Below, one piece after another: positions 26,243-35,634 of a stretch of DNA of 64,000 bases. Source of the DNA: an uncultured Bacillota bacterium. Lineage in GTDB: Bacteria > Bacillota > Clostridia > Lachnospirales > CAG-274. The stretch lies in assembly GCA_958426775.1 (NCBI GenBank), contig CATZZP010000001.1, positions 124,001-188,000 of the forward strand. Direction: 5' to 3'. The stretch's first letter is position 1. The number at the start of each line of letters is the position of its first letter. The translations under genes were made by a program, and so were the position numbers. The notes beneath the pieces were generated by a model. The model worked only from the letters and a program-made list of their open reading frames with translations, was not told where the DNA came from and did not search any database.

Positions 26243-26770
26243 ATGCCTAGAGAAAGAAATTACGGAACAAATAAATATTCGTCAAGAGGTTATCTATATA
26301 ACTATAATAATACATCTGAGGCGTATAAGCTGTATCCTGATTATCAGGAGGAAGGCTTAGGCAGAAGAAAAAAAGCCCGTAAGGCAAAACAGCTTGTAAA
26401 GTCTGCTGAAAGTATGCCTGTAGGTACGCTTAAGGTTATTACCTTTGCAATTGTTTTGTGTTCTCTCTCTGCCCTCTATGTTGCCGCAAGTGCAGGTAAC
26501 GATACAAGAAGACGTGAAATTTCTTATATGCAGGAAACCTTAGAGGAAATTAATGAAAATAATCAGTATCTTGAAACACAATTAAATAAAAATATTGACT
26601 TAAATCGTATTGAGGATATTGCAAAAACAAGGTTGGGTATGAGCAAGCCAAAAAGCTATCAGATTAAATATATTGATGTACAGAAGGCAAGCTATACCGT
26701 ACAGTATAATAATCAGGAGGATAAATCTACAGGGTTTTCGCAGATTATCAACAATTTTTTTAAGGATTGA
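26243..26770 (+). CDS. ftsL: FtsL/DivIC-like septum protein
   Basis: Small bitopic division protein, 175 residues. A basic cytoplasmic part of about 60 residues precedes one membrane helix (VITFAIVLCSLSALYVAASA) and an extracellular coiled coil (MQETLEEINENNQYLETQL), ending in the family-like AKTRLGMSKPKSYQIKYI. It is expected to work with DivIB and the PBP encoded next. Start ATG 26243 has AAGGGAG about 11 bases upstream; a GTG at 26231 overlaps that RBS. Assignment rests on topology and position. Confidence 0.82.
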   Translation: MPRERNYGTNKYSSRGYLYNYNNTSEAYKLYPDYQEEGLGRRKKARKAKQLVKSAESMPVGTLKVITFAIVLCSLSALYVAASAGNDTRRREISYMQETLEEINENNQYLETQLNKNIDLNRIEDIAKTRLGMSKPKSYQIKYIDVQKASYTVQYNNQEDKSTGFSQIINNFFKD

Positions 26771-26775
26771 TATTA

Positions 26776-29169
26776 ATGACAGATAATAAAAATAAAAAAT
26801 ATCCCCGGGATAAGGACGATAATGTTACTAATATCAGACAGAAAAAACGTCGGGCAGGGGATATTGAAAAAAGCGTAAATGTTAAAATTATAGTTTTAGT
26901 CAGTCTTATGGTTGGGGCTATATTGTTTTCGGGTTTTTTTAAAGTTATATCTATTAAAATAGAGCATGGTGATGAATACGAAATGGCAGCCGTCAATAAC
27001 CTTATGGCTAAGGTTACTGAACGGGAAATAGCACCTAATCGCGGTGATATTTTAGACAGAAATCACCAAAGCCTGGCTGTAGGCAATACGGTGTACAACG
27101 TTATTCTCGATGTAAGAATTTTAAAGGAACAGCAGGATTATCTTCAGGAAGCTACCGTAGATGCAATGGTTTCCATACTGGGTATTGATGAAAATAAGGC
27201 AAGAGGATACCTTGAGGTAGATGAAAGCGGTAATCTGGTGTATGATACAAACTATCAGATTATCAAAAAAAAGGTAGATTATACAGCAGGCAGAAAAATA
27301 TCCGAATTGGACTACGGTTGGCTTTATACGGAAACAGATACCAAGCGTACATATAATAATGATACATTGGCGGCACAGGTTATAGGCTTCATCAGGGGCG
27401 AGGATAAGATGGGGCTTGAAAACTCATATGACAGTGAGCTTACAGGTACTCCGGGCAGAGTTTTCCGTACCTATGAGGAGGACGGCAGTGTAATTACTCA
27501 GCAGGAGGAACCCGTAAAGGGCAATACCCTGATTACAACCATAGACCAGACTATGCAAAAATTTGCCGAAGAGGCTTGCAAGGAAGCATATAACAGCTAT
27601 AAGCCCAATTATACCGCTACAATTATAATGCACCCGGGTACAGGCGAGGTATATGCTATGGCACAGTATCCAAGCTTTTACTCAAATGAGCCTGATAAGC
27701 TTACAGACACAGAAAGTGACCCTGAGCTTTTAAAAAAATGGGAGTCTATGAGCGAGGAAGAAAGGCAAAAGGAGAAGAACGAATACTGCTATAAGGCATG
27801 GACAAATTATTCAATTTCAAGAACCTTTGAGCCGGGTTCAATATATAAGCCGATAGTGGTTGCCATGGCTCTTGAAGAGGGACTTATAACCCCATCAAGC
27901 ACCTTTTATTGCGGCGGAAGCAAAACGGTAGCAGGCTGGAGCAAGCCTATCCATTGTCATAAAAAAGAGGGACACGGTCAGCTTGACGTAGAGGGTGTTC
28001 TGGCTAAATCCTGTAATGTAGGTATGATGGAGATTATATCTAAAATGAAGCCTGAAACATACTATAAGTATAACAGAGATTTTGGCTTTCATCAAAAGAC
28101 AGGTATAGACCTGCCCTATGAAAATTCTGCAAGTGCCGATGATCATATGTATAGCTTAGACGAGCTTAATACTGTTTCAATGGCAACAAGCTCCTTCGGT
28201 CAGGGTCTTAGCGTAACACCTATACAGGCACTTACAGCATACTGTGCTACTATAAACGGCGGTTATATTATGAAGCCTTATGTGGTATCTCAGGTTGTGG
28301 ATGCCGACGGAAATGTAGTTAAGGAAAATTCACCTACCATAGTAAGAAGAGTTATTTCTCAGGAAACCTCCGATTATCTTCGCAAGGCTATGGAGTCGGT
28401 AGTAAATCAGGACGGTACAGCTAAAAAGGCTGTCATACAGGGCTATTCAATGGGCGGCAAAACCGGTACTGCAGAGCAGTATCCGAGAGGAAGCGATGAT
28501 TATGTACTTTCCTTTATCTCCTATTTACCTGTAGACAATCCGGATGTAATTGTTATGACAATTATTGACAGACCTGAGGGTTATCATGACTTAAGCGGTA
28601 TTTCTCCTGTACCTATGCTGAGAAACGTAATGGAGAAAATTATAGAATACAAGGCTATTCCGCCTAATAAAACAATAGATACCGAGGACAGTGAATTTAA
28701 AAGTTCAATGTCTGTATTAGGCGACTACACGGGCAAAAGCCTTAAGGAAACTATTGCAGAGCTTGTGAATATGGGCTTTGATTATGAGATTATAACCTCA
28801 GGCGGTGATACGGTTACCAAATACTATCCCGGTGAGGGTGAGCATATGGAAAAGGGCGGCAAGGTATTGATTAACGCTAAAAATGCAAATAATTCAGAGC
28901 TTGTTTCCGTGCCTGATGTAAGCGGACTTGAACAGGAGCAGGCTAAGGAATTACTTGAAAATGCAGGCTTTGTATGTGTTATTGATACTGCCTCAGAGGA
29001 AACCGAGGCCGAAACCTTTATATCTCCGAGAGAAGAAAGTACAACAGAAACTACTACAGAGGCTGTTGAGGAGGAAACGGAGGCTGAACCGCTTACCGTT
29101 TATGAGCAGAACCCAAGTGCCGGTAAAAGTATGGAAGCAGGCACAATTGTAAAAATAAAGGTAAGGTAA
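26776..29169 (+). CDS. PASTA-domain penicillin-binding protein (FtsI/SpoVD-type)
   Basis: Class B PBP of 797 residues for septal or spore cross-linking. One membrane helix (about 38-55) is followed by a dimerisation domain with APNRGDILDRN, then the transpeptidase domain with SxxK at Ser355-Lys358 (GSIYKP), SCN at 412-414 and KTG at 562-564. Two PASTA repeats form the C-terminus (from about 650 and 700), the second interrupted by a Glu/Thr-rich insertion. Start ATG 26776 is nine bases after AAGGA; a TTG in frame is less likely. SpoVD or PBP2X-like by domain order. Confidence 0.93.
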   Translation: MTDNKNKKYPRDKDDNVTNIRQKKRRAGDIEKSVNVKIIVLVSLMVGAILFSGFFKVISIKIEHGDEYEMAAVNNLMAKVTEREIAPNRGDILDRNHQSLAVGNTVYNVILDVRILKEQQDYLQEATVDAMVSILGIDENKARGYLEVDESGNLVYDTNYQIIKKKVDYTAGRKISELDYGWLYTETDTKRTYNNDTLAAQVIGFIRGEDKMGLENSYDSELTGTPGRVFRTYEEDGSVITQQEEPVKGNTLITTIDQTMQKFAEEACKEAYNSYKPNYTATIIMHPGTGEVYAMAQYPSFYSNEPDKLTDTESDPELLKKWESMSEEERQKEKNEYCYKAWTNYSISRTFEPGSIYKPIVVAMALEEGLITPSSTFYCGGSKTVAGWSKPIHCHKKEGHGQLDVEGVLAKSCNVGMMEIISKMKPETYYKYNRDFGFHQKTGIDLPYENSASADDHMYSLDELNTVSMATSSFGQGLSVTPIQALTAYCATINGGYIMKPYVVSQVVDADGNVVKENSPTIVRRVISQETSDYLRKAMESVVNQDGTAKKAVIQGYSMGGKTGTAEQYPRGSDDYVLSFISYLPVDNPDVIVMTIIDRPEGYHDLSGISPVPMLRNVMEKIIEYKAIPPNKTIDTEDSEFKSSMSVLGDYTGKSLKETIAELVNMGFDYEIITSGGDTVTKYYPGEGEHMEKGGKVLINAKNANNSELVSVPDVSGLEQEQAKELLENAGFVCVIDTASEETEAETFISPREESTTETTTEAVEEETEAEPLTVYEQNPSAGKSMEAGTIVKIKVR

Positions 29170-29178
29170 TTAAAATTT

Positions 29179-29214
29179 TAAGCGGCAAGGCTTTTGGTTT
29201 TGTCGCTTTTATTT
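29179..29214 (+). terminator. Probable terminator of the mraZ cluster
   Basis: AAGCGGCAA pairs with TTGTCGCTT (one G-U), followed by TTTATTT. It ends the mraZ-rsmH-ftsL-PBP unit, so murE, mraY and murD are not in this operon. Confidence 0.65.
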
Positions 29215-29235
29215 ATGACTTATGAGGCTTTGTCC

Positions 29236-29264
29236 TTGACATAAAAAGTCTGTAAGAGTATTAT
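29236..29264 (+). promoter_or_regulatory. Promoter of murI
   Basis: Consensus TTGACA (29236-29241), 17 bases, TATTAT (29259-29264). Confidence 0.75.
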
Positions 29265-29301
29265 AATAATAAATGTACTTATTTTGAGAAAGAGATTAAC
29301 T

Positions 29302-30054
29302 ATGGACAGAAGAAAAAATCCGATAGCTGTATTTGACTCCGGGGCAGGCGGTATAAGCGTTTTAAAAGAGCTTGTTAAAATAATGCCTGGTGAAAATTAT
29401 ATATATTTCGGTGACTCACTTAACGCACCCTACGGCACAAAGTCTACAAGGAAGGTAAGAGAGCTTACGATGGAGAATGTTGCAAAGCTTGTAGATATGG
29501 GAGCTAAGGAGGTTATAGTTGCTTGTAATACTGCAACAAGTGCCGCAGTAAGACCCTTAAGGGAGATGTACCCTCTTGTGTCTATGGTAGGCATAGAGCC
29601 TGCAATTAAGCCTGCGGCGGCAGAGGGCGGCAGAGTGCTTGTAATGGCAACAAACCTGACACTGCGTGAGGAAAAATTAAAAAGACTTACCGAGCTTTAT
29701 CAGGATAGAGCTGATATAATTTTATTACCCTGTTCTCCTCTTGTAGAGTTTGTCGAAAGGGGTATAACAAACGGTGAAGAGCTTGACAGCTATTTAAAGG
29801 GCATACTCTCACCGTATATTAACAGCGTTAATTCCATTGTTTTGGGCTGTACCCATTTTCCTCTGGTAAAGGACGCTATACAAAAGGCGGCAGGGGATGT
29901 AAAGCTTTTTGACGGAGGCAGGGGTGTTGCAAAGCAGGCAAAGCGTCTGCTTGAAAGGGCTGATTTGCTTTCTGACGGTGAAAAAGGTACAATTAAGTTT
30001 ATAAGCAGTCTTGAAGGTAAGGAAGAGCTTTATAAAAGGCTTTTTAACTTTTGA
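29302..30054 (+). CDS. murI: Glutamate racemase
   Basis: Makes D-glutamate for peptidoglycan from L-glutamate without a cofactor, 250 residues. Both catalytic cysteines are in family motifs: EVIVACNTATSAA and VLGCTHFPL. The N-terminal AVFDSGAGGISVLKEL and YFGDSLNAPYGTKS are also typical. ATG 29302 is preferred over an in-frame TTG 18 bases upstream, though its RBS is weak. It has its own promoter and terminator. Confidence 0.95.
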   Translation: MDRRKNPIAVFDSGAGGISVLKELVKIMPGENYIYFGDSLNAPYGTKSTRKVRELTMENVAKLVDMGAKEVIVACNTATSAAVRPLREMYPLVSMVGIEPAIKPAAAEGGRVLVMATNLTLREEKLKRLTELYQDRADIILLPCSPLVEFVERGITNGEELDSYLKGILSPYINSVNSIVLGCTHFPLVKDAIQKAAGDVKLFDGGRGVAKQAKRLLERADLLSDGEKGTIKFISSLEGKEELYKRLFNF

Positions 30055-30063
30055 AATGACTTC

Positions 30064-30103
30064 AAAAAAGGTATTGGTTTATTTTACAACCAATACCTTT
30101 TTT
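30064..30103. terminator. Bidirectional terminator
   Basis: A run of about 16 complementary bases on each side of a short loop (AAAAAAGGTATTGGTT and its complement). It lies between convergent murI and the transglutaminase-like gene. Confidence 0.88.
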
Positions 30104-30126
30104 ACATTGCAGTTGTTTTAAATCCT

Positions 30127-31257
30127 TTAGCTGAAGAATACCGTAAATATACCCTCTTTTCCGTATTCGCCTGAAATACTGATATTGTAAAGTTCTCTTT
30201 CTTGTGCTATCTGCTGTAGCGGCTGAGAATTATCAAGAATGTAACCTCCTACGGTTTTGAAGGTTATCTCTCTCTGACCTCTGTTTAACTTATCGTTAAG
30301 CAGAATACGCAAATCCTCATCGCTTGATACGTTAAGGTTATTATAGCTGTAGTAATTATACCGCTGACCTGTACATTTGATATTTTCCTTATCAATAGTA
30401 TGAGTTTTTGAAATTTCGCTGTCAGTTAAATTAAAGTGGGTATAGTATACTCTGCCTGCTTTGTCGGGTACAGGGTCATCAGAGGTTAAATCCACATTAT
30501 AGTATTCATTGTTTAGCTTTACAATATTCCATTGGTGCTTCATACCGTCAACCGTACCGGTGGCAAGGTGACATTCAAGCCCTGACATACGGCAAAGTAA
30601 CATAAAGGTGTTGGAGTATGCCTCACAAACCCCGTTGCCGTCAAGGAGCATACCTGTTATTGAATGGGTACGCAGGGTATTGTCATCCTCGTTCTCAACA
30701 GCGGCTACATTGTAGGAGTAATTCTTAATTATGTAGTCGTGGATAGCAAGCTCCTTTTCATAGTCTGTCATATCGTTGGTTATAATTTTATCCTTTATTG
30801 CATATGCCCGTGTAAGTGCCGCAAGCTCATCACCCGTAAGTACGGAAAGCAGATTGCTGTCTTCATAGGCTCTTAATATTCTGTAATTAGGTGAGTATGT
30901 AAAGCTGTAGGTTATTTTGGCTGTTCCGTCTGTCCTTGTTGTACCCTCTGCTTTAATTGACCTGTTATAGTCTGTAATTAGGGAAATGGAGTATTCATCT
31001 TCATTAAAATTATCAAAGCGTAAGGTGACAGATTCCGCAAGAGAGGAGGTTGCGTCGGTTATAGCAGCCTTCCATTGCTCAACTGTGCTTATGGTAGCAG
31101 GCAGCTCATAGCTTGTTTTTAAATTGCCGTTAGCTACATTAACAAAATCGGTACAAAGCTCCCCAAATGCCTTAAAGGCAGGGTTTGCCTGTACACCTGT
31201 AGACAATATACCCGTTGCACAAATAGCAAGCAGGGTTGTTTTGAAAAATTTATTCAT
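30127..31257 (-). CDS. Secreted transglutaminase-like protein
   Basis: A 376-residue exported protein with an N-terminal signal peptide ending near Ala-Asn (GVQANP). The central transglutaminase/protease-like core has the Cys in GNGVCEAYSNTFMLLCRMSG, the His in MKHQWNIV and the Asp in YYNVDLTSDDP, the expected triad. Such bacterial proteins may be peptidases or wall-modifying enzymes. ATG 31257 has AGGAG eight bases upstream; ATG 31263 overlaps the previous stop as ATGA but sits too close to that RBS. Confidence 0.82.
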   Translation of the reverse strand: MNKFFKTTLLAICATGILSTGVQANPAFKAFGELCTDFVNVANGNLKTSYELPATISTVEQWKAAITDATSSLAESVTLRFDNFNEDEYSISLITDYNRSIKAEGTTRTDGTAKITYSFTYSPNYRILRAYEDSNLLSVLTGDELAALTRAYAIKDKIITNDMTDYEKELAIHDYIIKNYSYNVAAVENEDDNTLRTHSITGMLLDGNGVCEAYSNTFMLLCRMSGLECHLATGTVDGMKHQWNIVKLNNEYYNVDLTSDDPVPDKAGRVYYTHFNLTDSEISKTHTIDKENIKCTGQRYNYYSYNNLNVSSDEDLRILLNDKLNRGQREITFKTVGGYILDNSQPLQQIAQERELYNISISGEYGKEGIFTVFFS

Positions 31258-31259
31258 AT

Positions 31260-31991
31260 TCATTTCTCCTGTTTTAAAGAGGTAATATATTCAAGTTCTT
31301 TTTCGGTCAACGGTCTGTATTCACCTATAGGCAGGTCAGGGTCAAGTAATATTTTTCCGAAGGCTGTTCTTTTTAAATAGGTGACTTTTCCGCCTTTTGC
31401 CTGAAACATTCTTTTTATCTGATGAAATTTGCCTTCTGTTATAGTCAATTCAGCTTTGATTTTGTCGTATTCAAGGCTTAAGATATTAAGGCTTGCACTT
31501 TTGCATAAATAGCCGTCATCTAAGGTTATGCCCTTGCTGAATTCTATAGTAATATCAGAGGAAAAATGTCCCTGTGCCTCTACATAATAGATTTTATCAA
31601 TATGCTTTTTAGGTGATAGACTGTTGTGGGCAAACTCTCCGTCATTAGTAAGTATTAAAAGCCCCTCCGTGTCCTTGTCCAGTCTGCCTACGGGAAACAG
31701 GCTCATATTACTGTAGGGTGCCTTTAAAAGGTCAATTACGGTTTTTTCCTTTTTGTCGTGGGTTGCACTGATTACATGGGGCGGCTTATTAAGCATAAGA
31801 TATATATATTTACTGTAACCGACAGCCTTGCCGTCAATCTCAATCTTTGCAGAGGTATCAGCCTTAAATGAGGGGTCGGCTGTCTTTTTGCCGTCAACGG
31901 TAACTCTGCCGTTTTTAATAAGCTGTTTAACGGTGCTTCTTGTGCCTATGCCCGAATCGGATAAAATTTTATCAAGTCTTAATAAAGCCAT
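31260..31991 (-). CDS. RsuA/RluB family pseudouridine synthase
   Basis: rRNA pseudouridine synthase, 243 residues. An S4 RNA-binding domain (LRLDKILSDSGIGTRSTVKQLI) is followed by the catalytic domain with LMLNKPPHVIS and the active-site Asp in LFPVGRLDKDTEGLLILTNDG. The length and order fit RsuA, which modifies U516 of 16S rRNA, but RluB/E-type targets are possible. It overlaps the transglutaminase-like gene start. Confidence 0.92.
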   Translation of the reverse strand: MALLRLDKILSDSGIGTRSTVKQLIKNGRVTVDGKKTADPSFKADTSAKIEIDGKAVGYSKYIYLMLNKPPHVISATHDKKEKTVIDLLKAPYSNMSLFPVGRLDKDTEGLLILTNDGEFAHNSLSPKKHIDKIYYVEAQGHFSSDITIEFSKGITLDDGYLCKSASLNILSLEYDKIKAELTITEGKFHQIKRMFQAKGGKVTYLKRTAFGKILLDPDLPIGEYRPLTEKELEYITSLKQEK

Positions 31992-32095
31992 TGTAATTCT
32001 CCCTAAAAGCTGTTGTTAAGTAATATGTTAGCTGTTTGTCTCTTAAATGTCAATTAAAATAAGTATAATTAAATAAAAATTAATAAAATTTTTTG

Positions 32096-32124
32096 TGTAC
32101 AAATTTGATGGGTTTTGTTATAAT
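32096..32124 (+). promoter_or_regulatory. Promoter upstream of the small beta protein and radA
   Basis: TGTACA (32096-32101), 17 bases, TATAAT (32119-32124). Confidence 0.6.
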
Positions 32125-32179
32125 TGTTACATAGAGCATAACTATGTAAAATGCTATATTTTTAGGAGGAAAATTAAAA

Positions 32180-32590
32180 ATGGCAGTAATTAATGAAAAT
32201 ATCCGTATTGAAGGCAACGGTACAATAAGCTTTGGTAATTATGAGGTTGAAACAAAGCAAAAGGTTGATAATTTTGATGTAAACGGTGACCTTTACACTT
32301 TAAGAACTCATAATGCAGTTACCAGAATTGAAAAAAATTCAAAGCTCCTTATTGAAACCGTACCGGGTGCAGCAGTACATAATATGTCTGTAAGCCCTGA
32401 AATTACTACATTTTCGGTAGAGGGTAAGGGCGATACCCAGTTCACCTTAGAGCTTGAAAGCGATACGGAATATACCATTTATATAGATGATGTAAACCTT
32501 GGTAAGATAAAGACCAATATTTCAGGTAAAATTAACTTCAGTGCAGAGCTTAACAATAATCCAAAGGATGTTAAAATTGAAAAGCACTGA
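32180..32590 (+). CDS. Conserved small beta-rich protein of unknown function
   Basis: A 136-residue protein with no signal peptide or membrane segment and a pattern of alternating strands (NIRIEGNGTISFGNYEV, then KFSLELESDTEYTIYIDDV-like). I recall short clostridial proteins of this look that databases label endosialidase, but no catalytic feature is visible and I do not assign that activity. Excellent RBS (AGGAGG) and promoter suggest good expression. radA follows after 15 bases and is probably co-transcribed. Confidence 0.75.
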   Translation: MAVINENIRIEGNGTISFGNYEVETKQKVDNFDVNGDLYTLRTHNAVTRIEKNSKLLIETVPGAAVHNMSVSPEITTFSVEGKGDTQFTLELESDTEYTIYIDDVNLGKIKTNISGKINFSAELNNNPKDVKIEKH

Positions 32591-32605
32591 TAATTAATAA
32601 AAATT

Positions 32606-33964
32606 ATGGCAAAAATAAAAACAAAGTACATTTGTAATAAATGTGGTTATGAAACGGCAAAATGGCTGGGTAAATGCCCTGACTGCGGCAGCTTTTCCAG
32701 CTTTGAAGAAGTTGTAGAGGCTTTTGAAACTAAAAGAGGAGCAGCTCAAGGTTTCAGGGCGGTAAAACCTCAGGCACTTAATAATATTATACCATTGGAA
32801 AATCAGCGTACCTCAACAGGTATACCCGAGCTTGACAGAGTTTTAGGCGGCGGTATAGTACAAGGCTCTCTAACCCTTGTAGGCGGTGACCCGGGTATAG
32901 GTAAGTCCACCCTGCTTTTACAGGTGTGTGACGCCCTGTGCAGGCAGAATAAAAATGTGCTTTACGTGTCAGGGGAGGAGTCGCCTCAGCAGATAAAAAT
33001 GCGTGCAGACAGGCTTAACATCACTACAGAGGGCCTTGCCGTTCTTTCGGAAACCTGCTTTAATATAGTAGAGGCAACTATAGCGGAGGAAAAACCGGAT
33101 TTAGTTATTATAGACTCAATCCAGACTATGTTTATTGAGGATATACCCTCTGCTCCCGGTTCTGTAACGCAAGTGCGGGAGGCAACCTCACGTATTATGC
33201 ACATAGGCAAGAGGGATAATATATCCGTTATTATAGTAGGTCATGTTACCAAAGAGGGTTCTCTTGCAGGTCCCCGTATGCTTGAGCATATGGTAGATAC
33301 TGTGCTGTACTTTGAGGGAGAAAAGCGGGCAAGCTATCGTATTTTAAGGGCTGTTAAAAATCGCTTCGGCAGTACAAATGAGATAGGCGTTTTTGAAATG
33401 AGGGAAAACGGTCTTAACCAGATTGACAATCCCTCTGAATATATGCTTACGGGCAGGGCGGAAAATGTACCCGGTACAATAGTAACCTGCAGTATGGAGG
33501 GTACAAGACCTCTGCTTATTGAGGTACAGGCACTTTCAAGCTATACAGGCTTTTCCGTGCCTAGAAGAATGGCTACAGGTACTGACTATAACAGGGTAAT
33601 TCTTCTTATTGCCGTGCTTGAAAAGCGAGCAGGTGTTCAGCTTTCAAGCTATGATGTATACGTAAACCTGACAGGCGGTATAAAAATAGCAGAGCCATCC
33701 CTTGATGCGGCTGTTATATTGGCAATTGCATCTGCACACACTAACAAGATTATAGACAGAAGTCTTATTGCCTTTGGCGAGGTTGGTCTTACAGGTGAAA
33801 TAAGAGCTGTTGCTATGGCAGAAAAACGTGTCAGCGAGGCGGCTAAGCTAGGCTTTACTACCTGCATTGTGCCTTATGCCAACCTAAAGGAGGCATCTAA
33901 GGTTAAGGATATTAAAGTTAAAGGAGTAAGAACCGTTGAAGAGCTTTTAAATGCTGTTTTGTAG
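32606..33964 (+). CDS. radA: DNA repair protein RadA
   Basis: RecA-like ATPase that drives branch migration in recombination, 452 residues. N-terminal zinc finger with Cys10, Cys13, Cys24 and Cys27; Walker A GGDPGIGKST; the RadA motif KNRFGSTNEIGVFEM; and a Lon protease-like C-terminal domain (PSLDAAVILAIASA, FGEVGLTGEIRAV). It ends with TAG, showing that amber serves as a normal stop here. Confidence 0.97.
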   Translation: MAKIKTKYICNKCGYETAKWLGKCPDCGSFSSFEEVVEAFETKRGAAQGFRAVKPQALNNIIPLENQRTSTGIPELDRVLGGGIVQGSLTLVGGDPGIGKSTLLLQVCDALCRQNKNVLYVSGEESPQQIKMRADRLNITTEGLAVLSETCFNIVEATIAEEKPDLVIIDSIQTMFIEDIPSAPGSVTQVREATSRIMHIGKRDNISVIIVGHVTKEGSLAGPRMLEHMVDTVLYFEGEKRASYRILRAVKNRFGSTNEIGVFEMRENGLNQIDNPSEYMLTGRAENVPGTIVTCSMEGTRPLLIEVQALSSYTGFSVPRRMATGTDYNRVILLIAVLEKRAGVQLSSYDVYVNLTGGIKIAEPSLDAAVILAIASAHTNKIIDRSLIAFGEVGLTGEIRAVAMAEKRVSEAAKLGFTTCIVPYANLKEASKVKDIKVKGVRTVEELLNAVL

Positions 33965-33982
33965 CGGGTTTTTATTTAATAC

Positions 33983-34011
33983 TGGACAAGAGTTTTATTT
34001 TAGTGTACAAT
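33983..34011 (+). promoter_or_regulatory. Promoter of the SEC-C protein operon
   Basis: TGGACA (33983-33988), 17 bases, TACAAT (34006-34011). It probably drives the compact gene run from 34067 to upp. Confidence 0.55.
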
Positions 34012-34066
34012 ATATAGGAATATAGGGGCGTATGCCTTTTTATAATGATGTTTAGGAGGAAGTACA

Positions 34067-34570
34067 ATGGCTACTTTATATGAGCAGTGGTTTGGCACTG
34101 CATACAATCGTGACGGAAGAATTAATAACAGACTTTGGAACGATTATCTCCCAAGGGAGCAGAAAATTTATGAGTATATCTTAACCGAAAAGGCAGAGGA
34201 AATTAAGGGAACCGTTAAGGAGCTTGCTGAAAAGTTCGATATGAACCCTGTTTATATCCTTGGCTTTATTGACGGTATTAATGATACACAGGACCCTCAT
34301 ATTGAGCTTGAAAATATGACAGAGGATACAGAGGTTTGTGTTAAGATTGATTTTGAAAAGCTTTACAAGAAAATGGTAGAGTACAAGGCTGACCACTTAT
34401 ACAGCCTGCCACAGTGGAGCAACGTATTTACAGAGGAACAGCTTAAGTCTTTCTATAAAGAGCAGAAGAAGTCAACCACTCTTGTTAAGGAGCATAAGGT
34501 TGGCAGAAACGACCCATGTCCTTGCGGCAGCGGCAAAAAATATAAGCATTGTTGCGGGGCGGCGAAATAA
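34067..34570 (+). CDS. SEC-C zinc-motif protein
   Basis: A 167-residue protein ending with the SEC-C motif VGRNDPCPCGSGKKYKHCCG, the zinc-binding tail also found on SecA where it contacts SecB and ribosomes. The N-terminal 140 residues are an acidic helical domain of unknown role. RBS AGGAGG precedes ATG. Its end abuts or overlaps the Sua5-type gene. Confidence 0.85.
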   Translation: MATLYEQWFGTAYNRDGRINNRLWNDYLPREQKIYEYILTEKAEEIKGTVKELAEKFDMNPVYILGFIDGINDTQDPHIELENMTEDTEVCVKIDFEKLYKKMVEYKADHLYSLPQWSNVFTEEQLKSFYKEQKKSTTLVKEHKVGRNDPCPCGSGKKYKHCCGAAK

Positions 34571-34572
34571 TT

Positions 34573-35631
34573 TTGAAAACCATAATTGCTAAGGTTGATG
34601 AGGAAAATCCTCAATTAAACAATGATGTTATTATCAAGGCTGCCGAAATAATAAAAAACGGCGGTCTTGTGGCATTTCCTACAGAAACTGTCTATGGCTT
34701 AGGCGGAAACGCTCTTGACAGCCAAGCGGCAAATAAGATTTATCAGGCAAAGGGTCGTCCCTCTGACAACCCTCTTATTGCCCATATTTCAAGCTTAGAG
34801 CAGTTAAAGGGCTTAGTTAAAAGCATACCCCCTAAGGCACAAAGCCTTATAGATGCTTTCTGGCCCGGTCCTCTTACCCTTATTTTTGAAAAGACCGATA
34901 ATGTACCTATGGAAACCACAGGCGGTCTTAATACGGTAGCAGTACGCTATCCGGAAAATAAGGTTGCAAAGGCATTTATCACTGCCTGCGGTGTACCTGT
35001 GGCGGCACCCAGTGCCAATCTTTCGGGTAAACCAAGCCCTACAAGGGCATCACATGTTGCCTTTGATATGGAAGGCAGAATTGATATGATAATTGACGGA
35101 GGCAGCTGTGAGTTTGGTCTGGAGTCTACTATTGTGGATGTTACAGGTGATATTCCCTGTCTTCTCCGTCCGGGAGCAATTACCCTTGGTATGCTTAAGG
35201 AAACAGTGGGTGAAGTGACAGTTGATAAGGCTGTTGTTTCCATGCTTAAGGAGGGAGAAACTCCTAAGGCTCCGGGTATGAAGTATACACACTATTCGCC
35301 TAAGGCAGATATTACCATTGTAAGAGGTGCTTTGCCTGAGGTGGAAAGATATATTATTACAATGGCTGACAAGGGCAAGGCAGAAGGTCACAAAGTAGGC
35401 ATAATTGCTACTAAGCAGACAGAAAACGGCTATAGGGGACATGAGGTTTTAATTATAGGCGACAGAACAAAGCCTCAGACTATAGCGGCAAATCTTTTTA
35501 AGATGCTTAGAAAGTGTGACTTTTTAGGCTTTGATAAGGTTTATGTTGAATACTTTGACGAGGACGAGCTTGGGATGGCTATTATGAACAGGCTTAAGAA
35601 AGCGGCAGGGTATGATATAATCGAGGTTTGA
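34573..35631 (+). CDS. Sua5/YrdC-type threonylcarbamoyl-AMP synthase
   Basis: Makes L-threonylcarbamoyl-AMP for the t6A37 modification of tRNAs that read ANN codons, about 353 residues. The YrdC core (IIKNGGLVAFPTETVYGLGGNALD, KGRPSDNPL, PSANLSGKPSPT) is followed by the extra Sua5 domain (APGMKYTHYSPKA), giving the long Sua5 form rather than TsaC. The start is uncertain: TTG 34573 just after the previous stop, or TTG 34549 inside it; no strong RBS decides. Confidence 0.92.
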   Translation: MKTIIAKVDEENPQLNNDVIIKAAEIIKNGGLVAFPTETVYGLGGNALDSQAANKIYQAKGRPSDNPLIAHISSLEQLKGLVKSIPPKAQSLIDAFWPGPLTLIFEKTDNVPMETTGGLNTVAVRYPENKVAKAFITACGVPVAAPSANLSGKPSPTRASHVAFDMEGRIDMIIDGGSCEFGLESTIVDVTGDIPCLLRPGAITLGMLKETVGEVTVDKAVVSMLKEGETPKAPGMKYTHYSPKADITIVRGALPEVERYIITMADKGKAEGHKVGIIATKQTENGYRGHEVLIIGDRTKPQTIAANLFKMLRKCDFLGFDKVYVEYFDEDELGMAIMNRLKKAAGYDIIEV

Positions 35632-35634
35632 AAA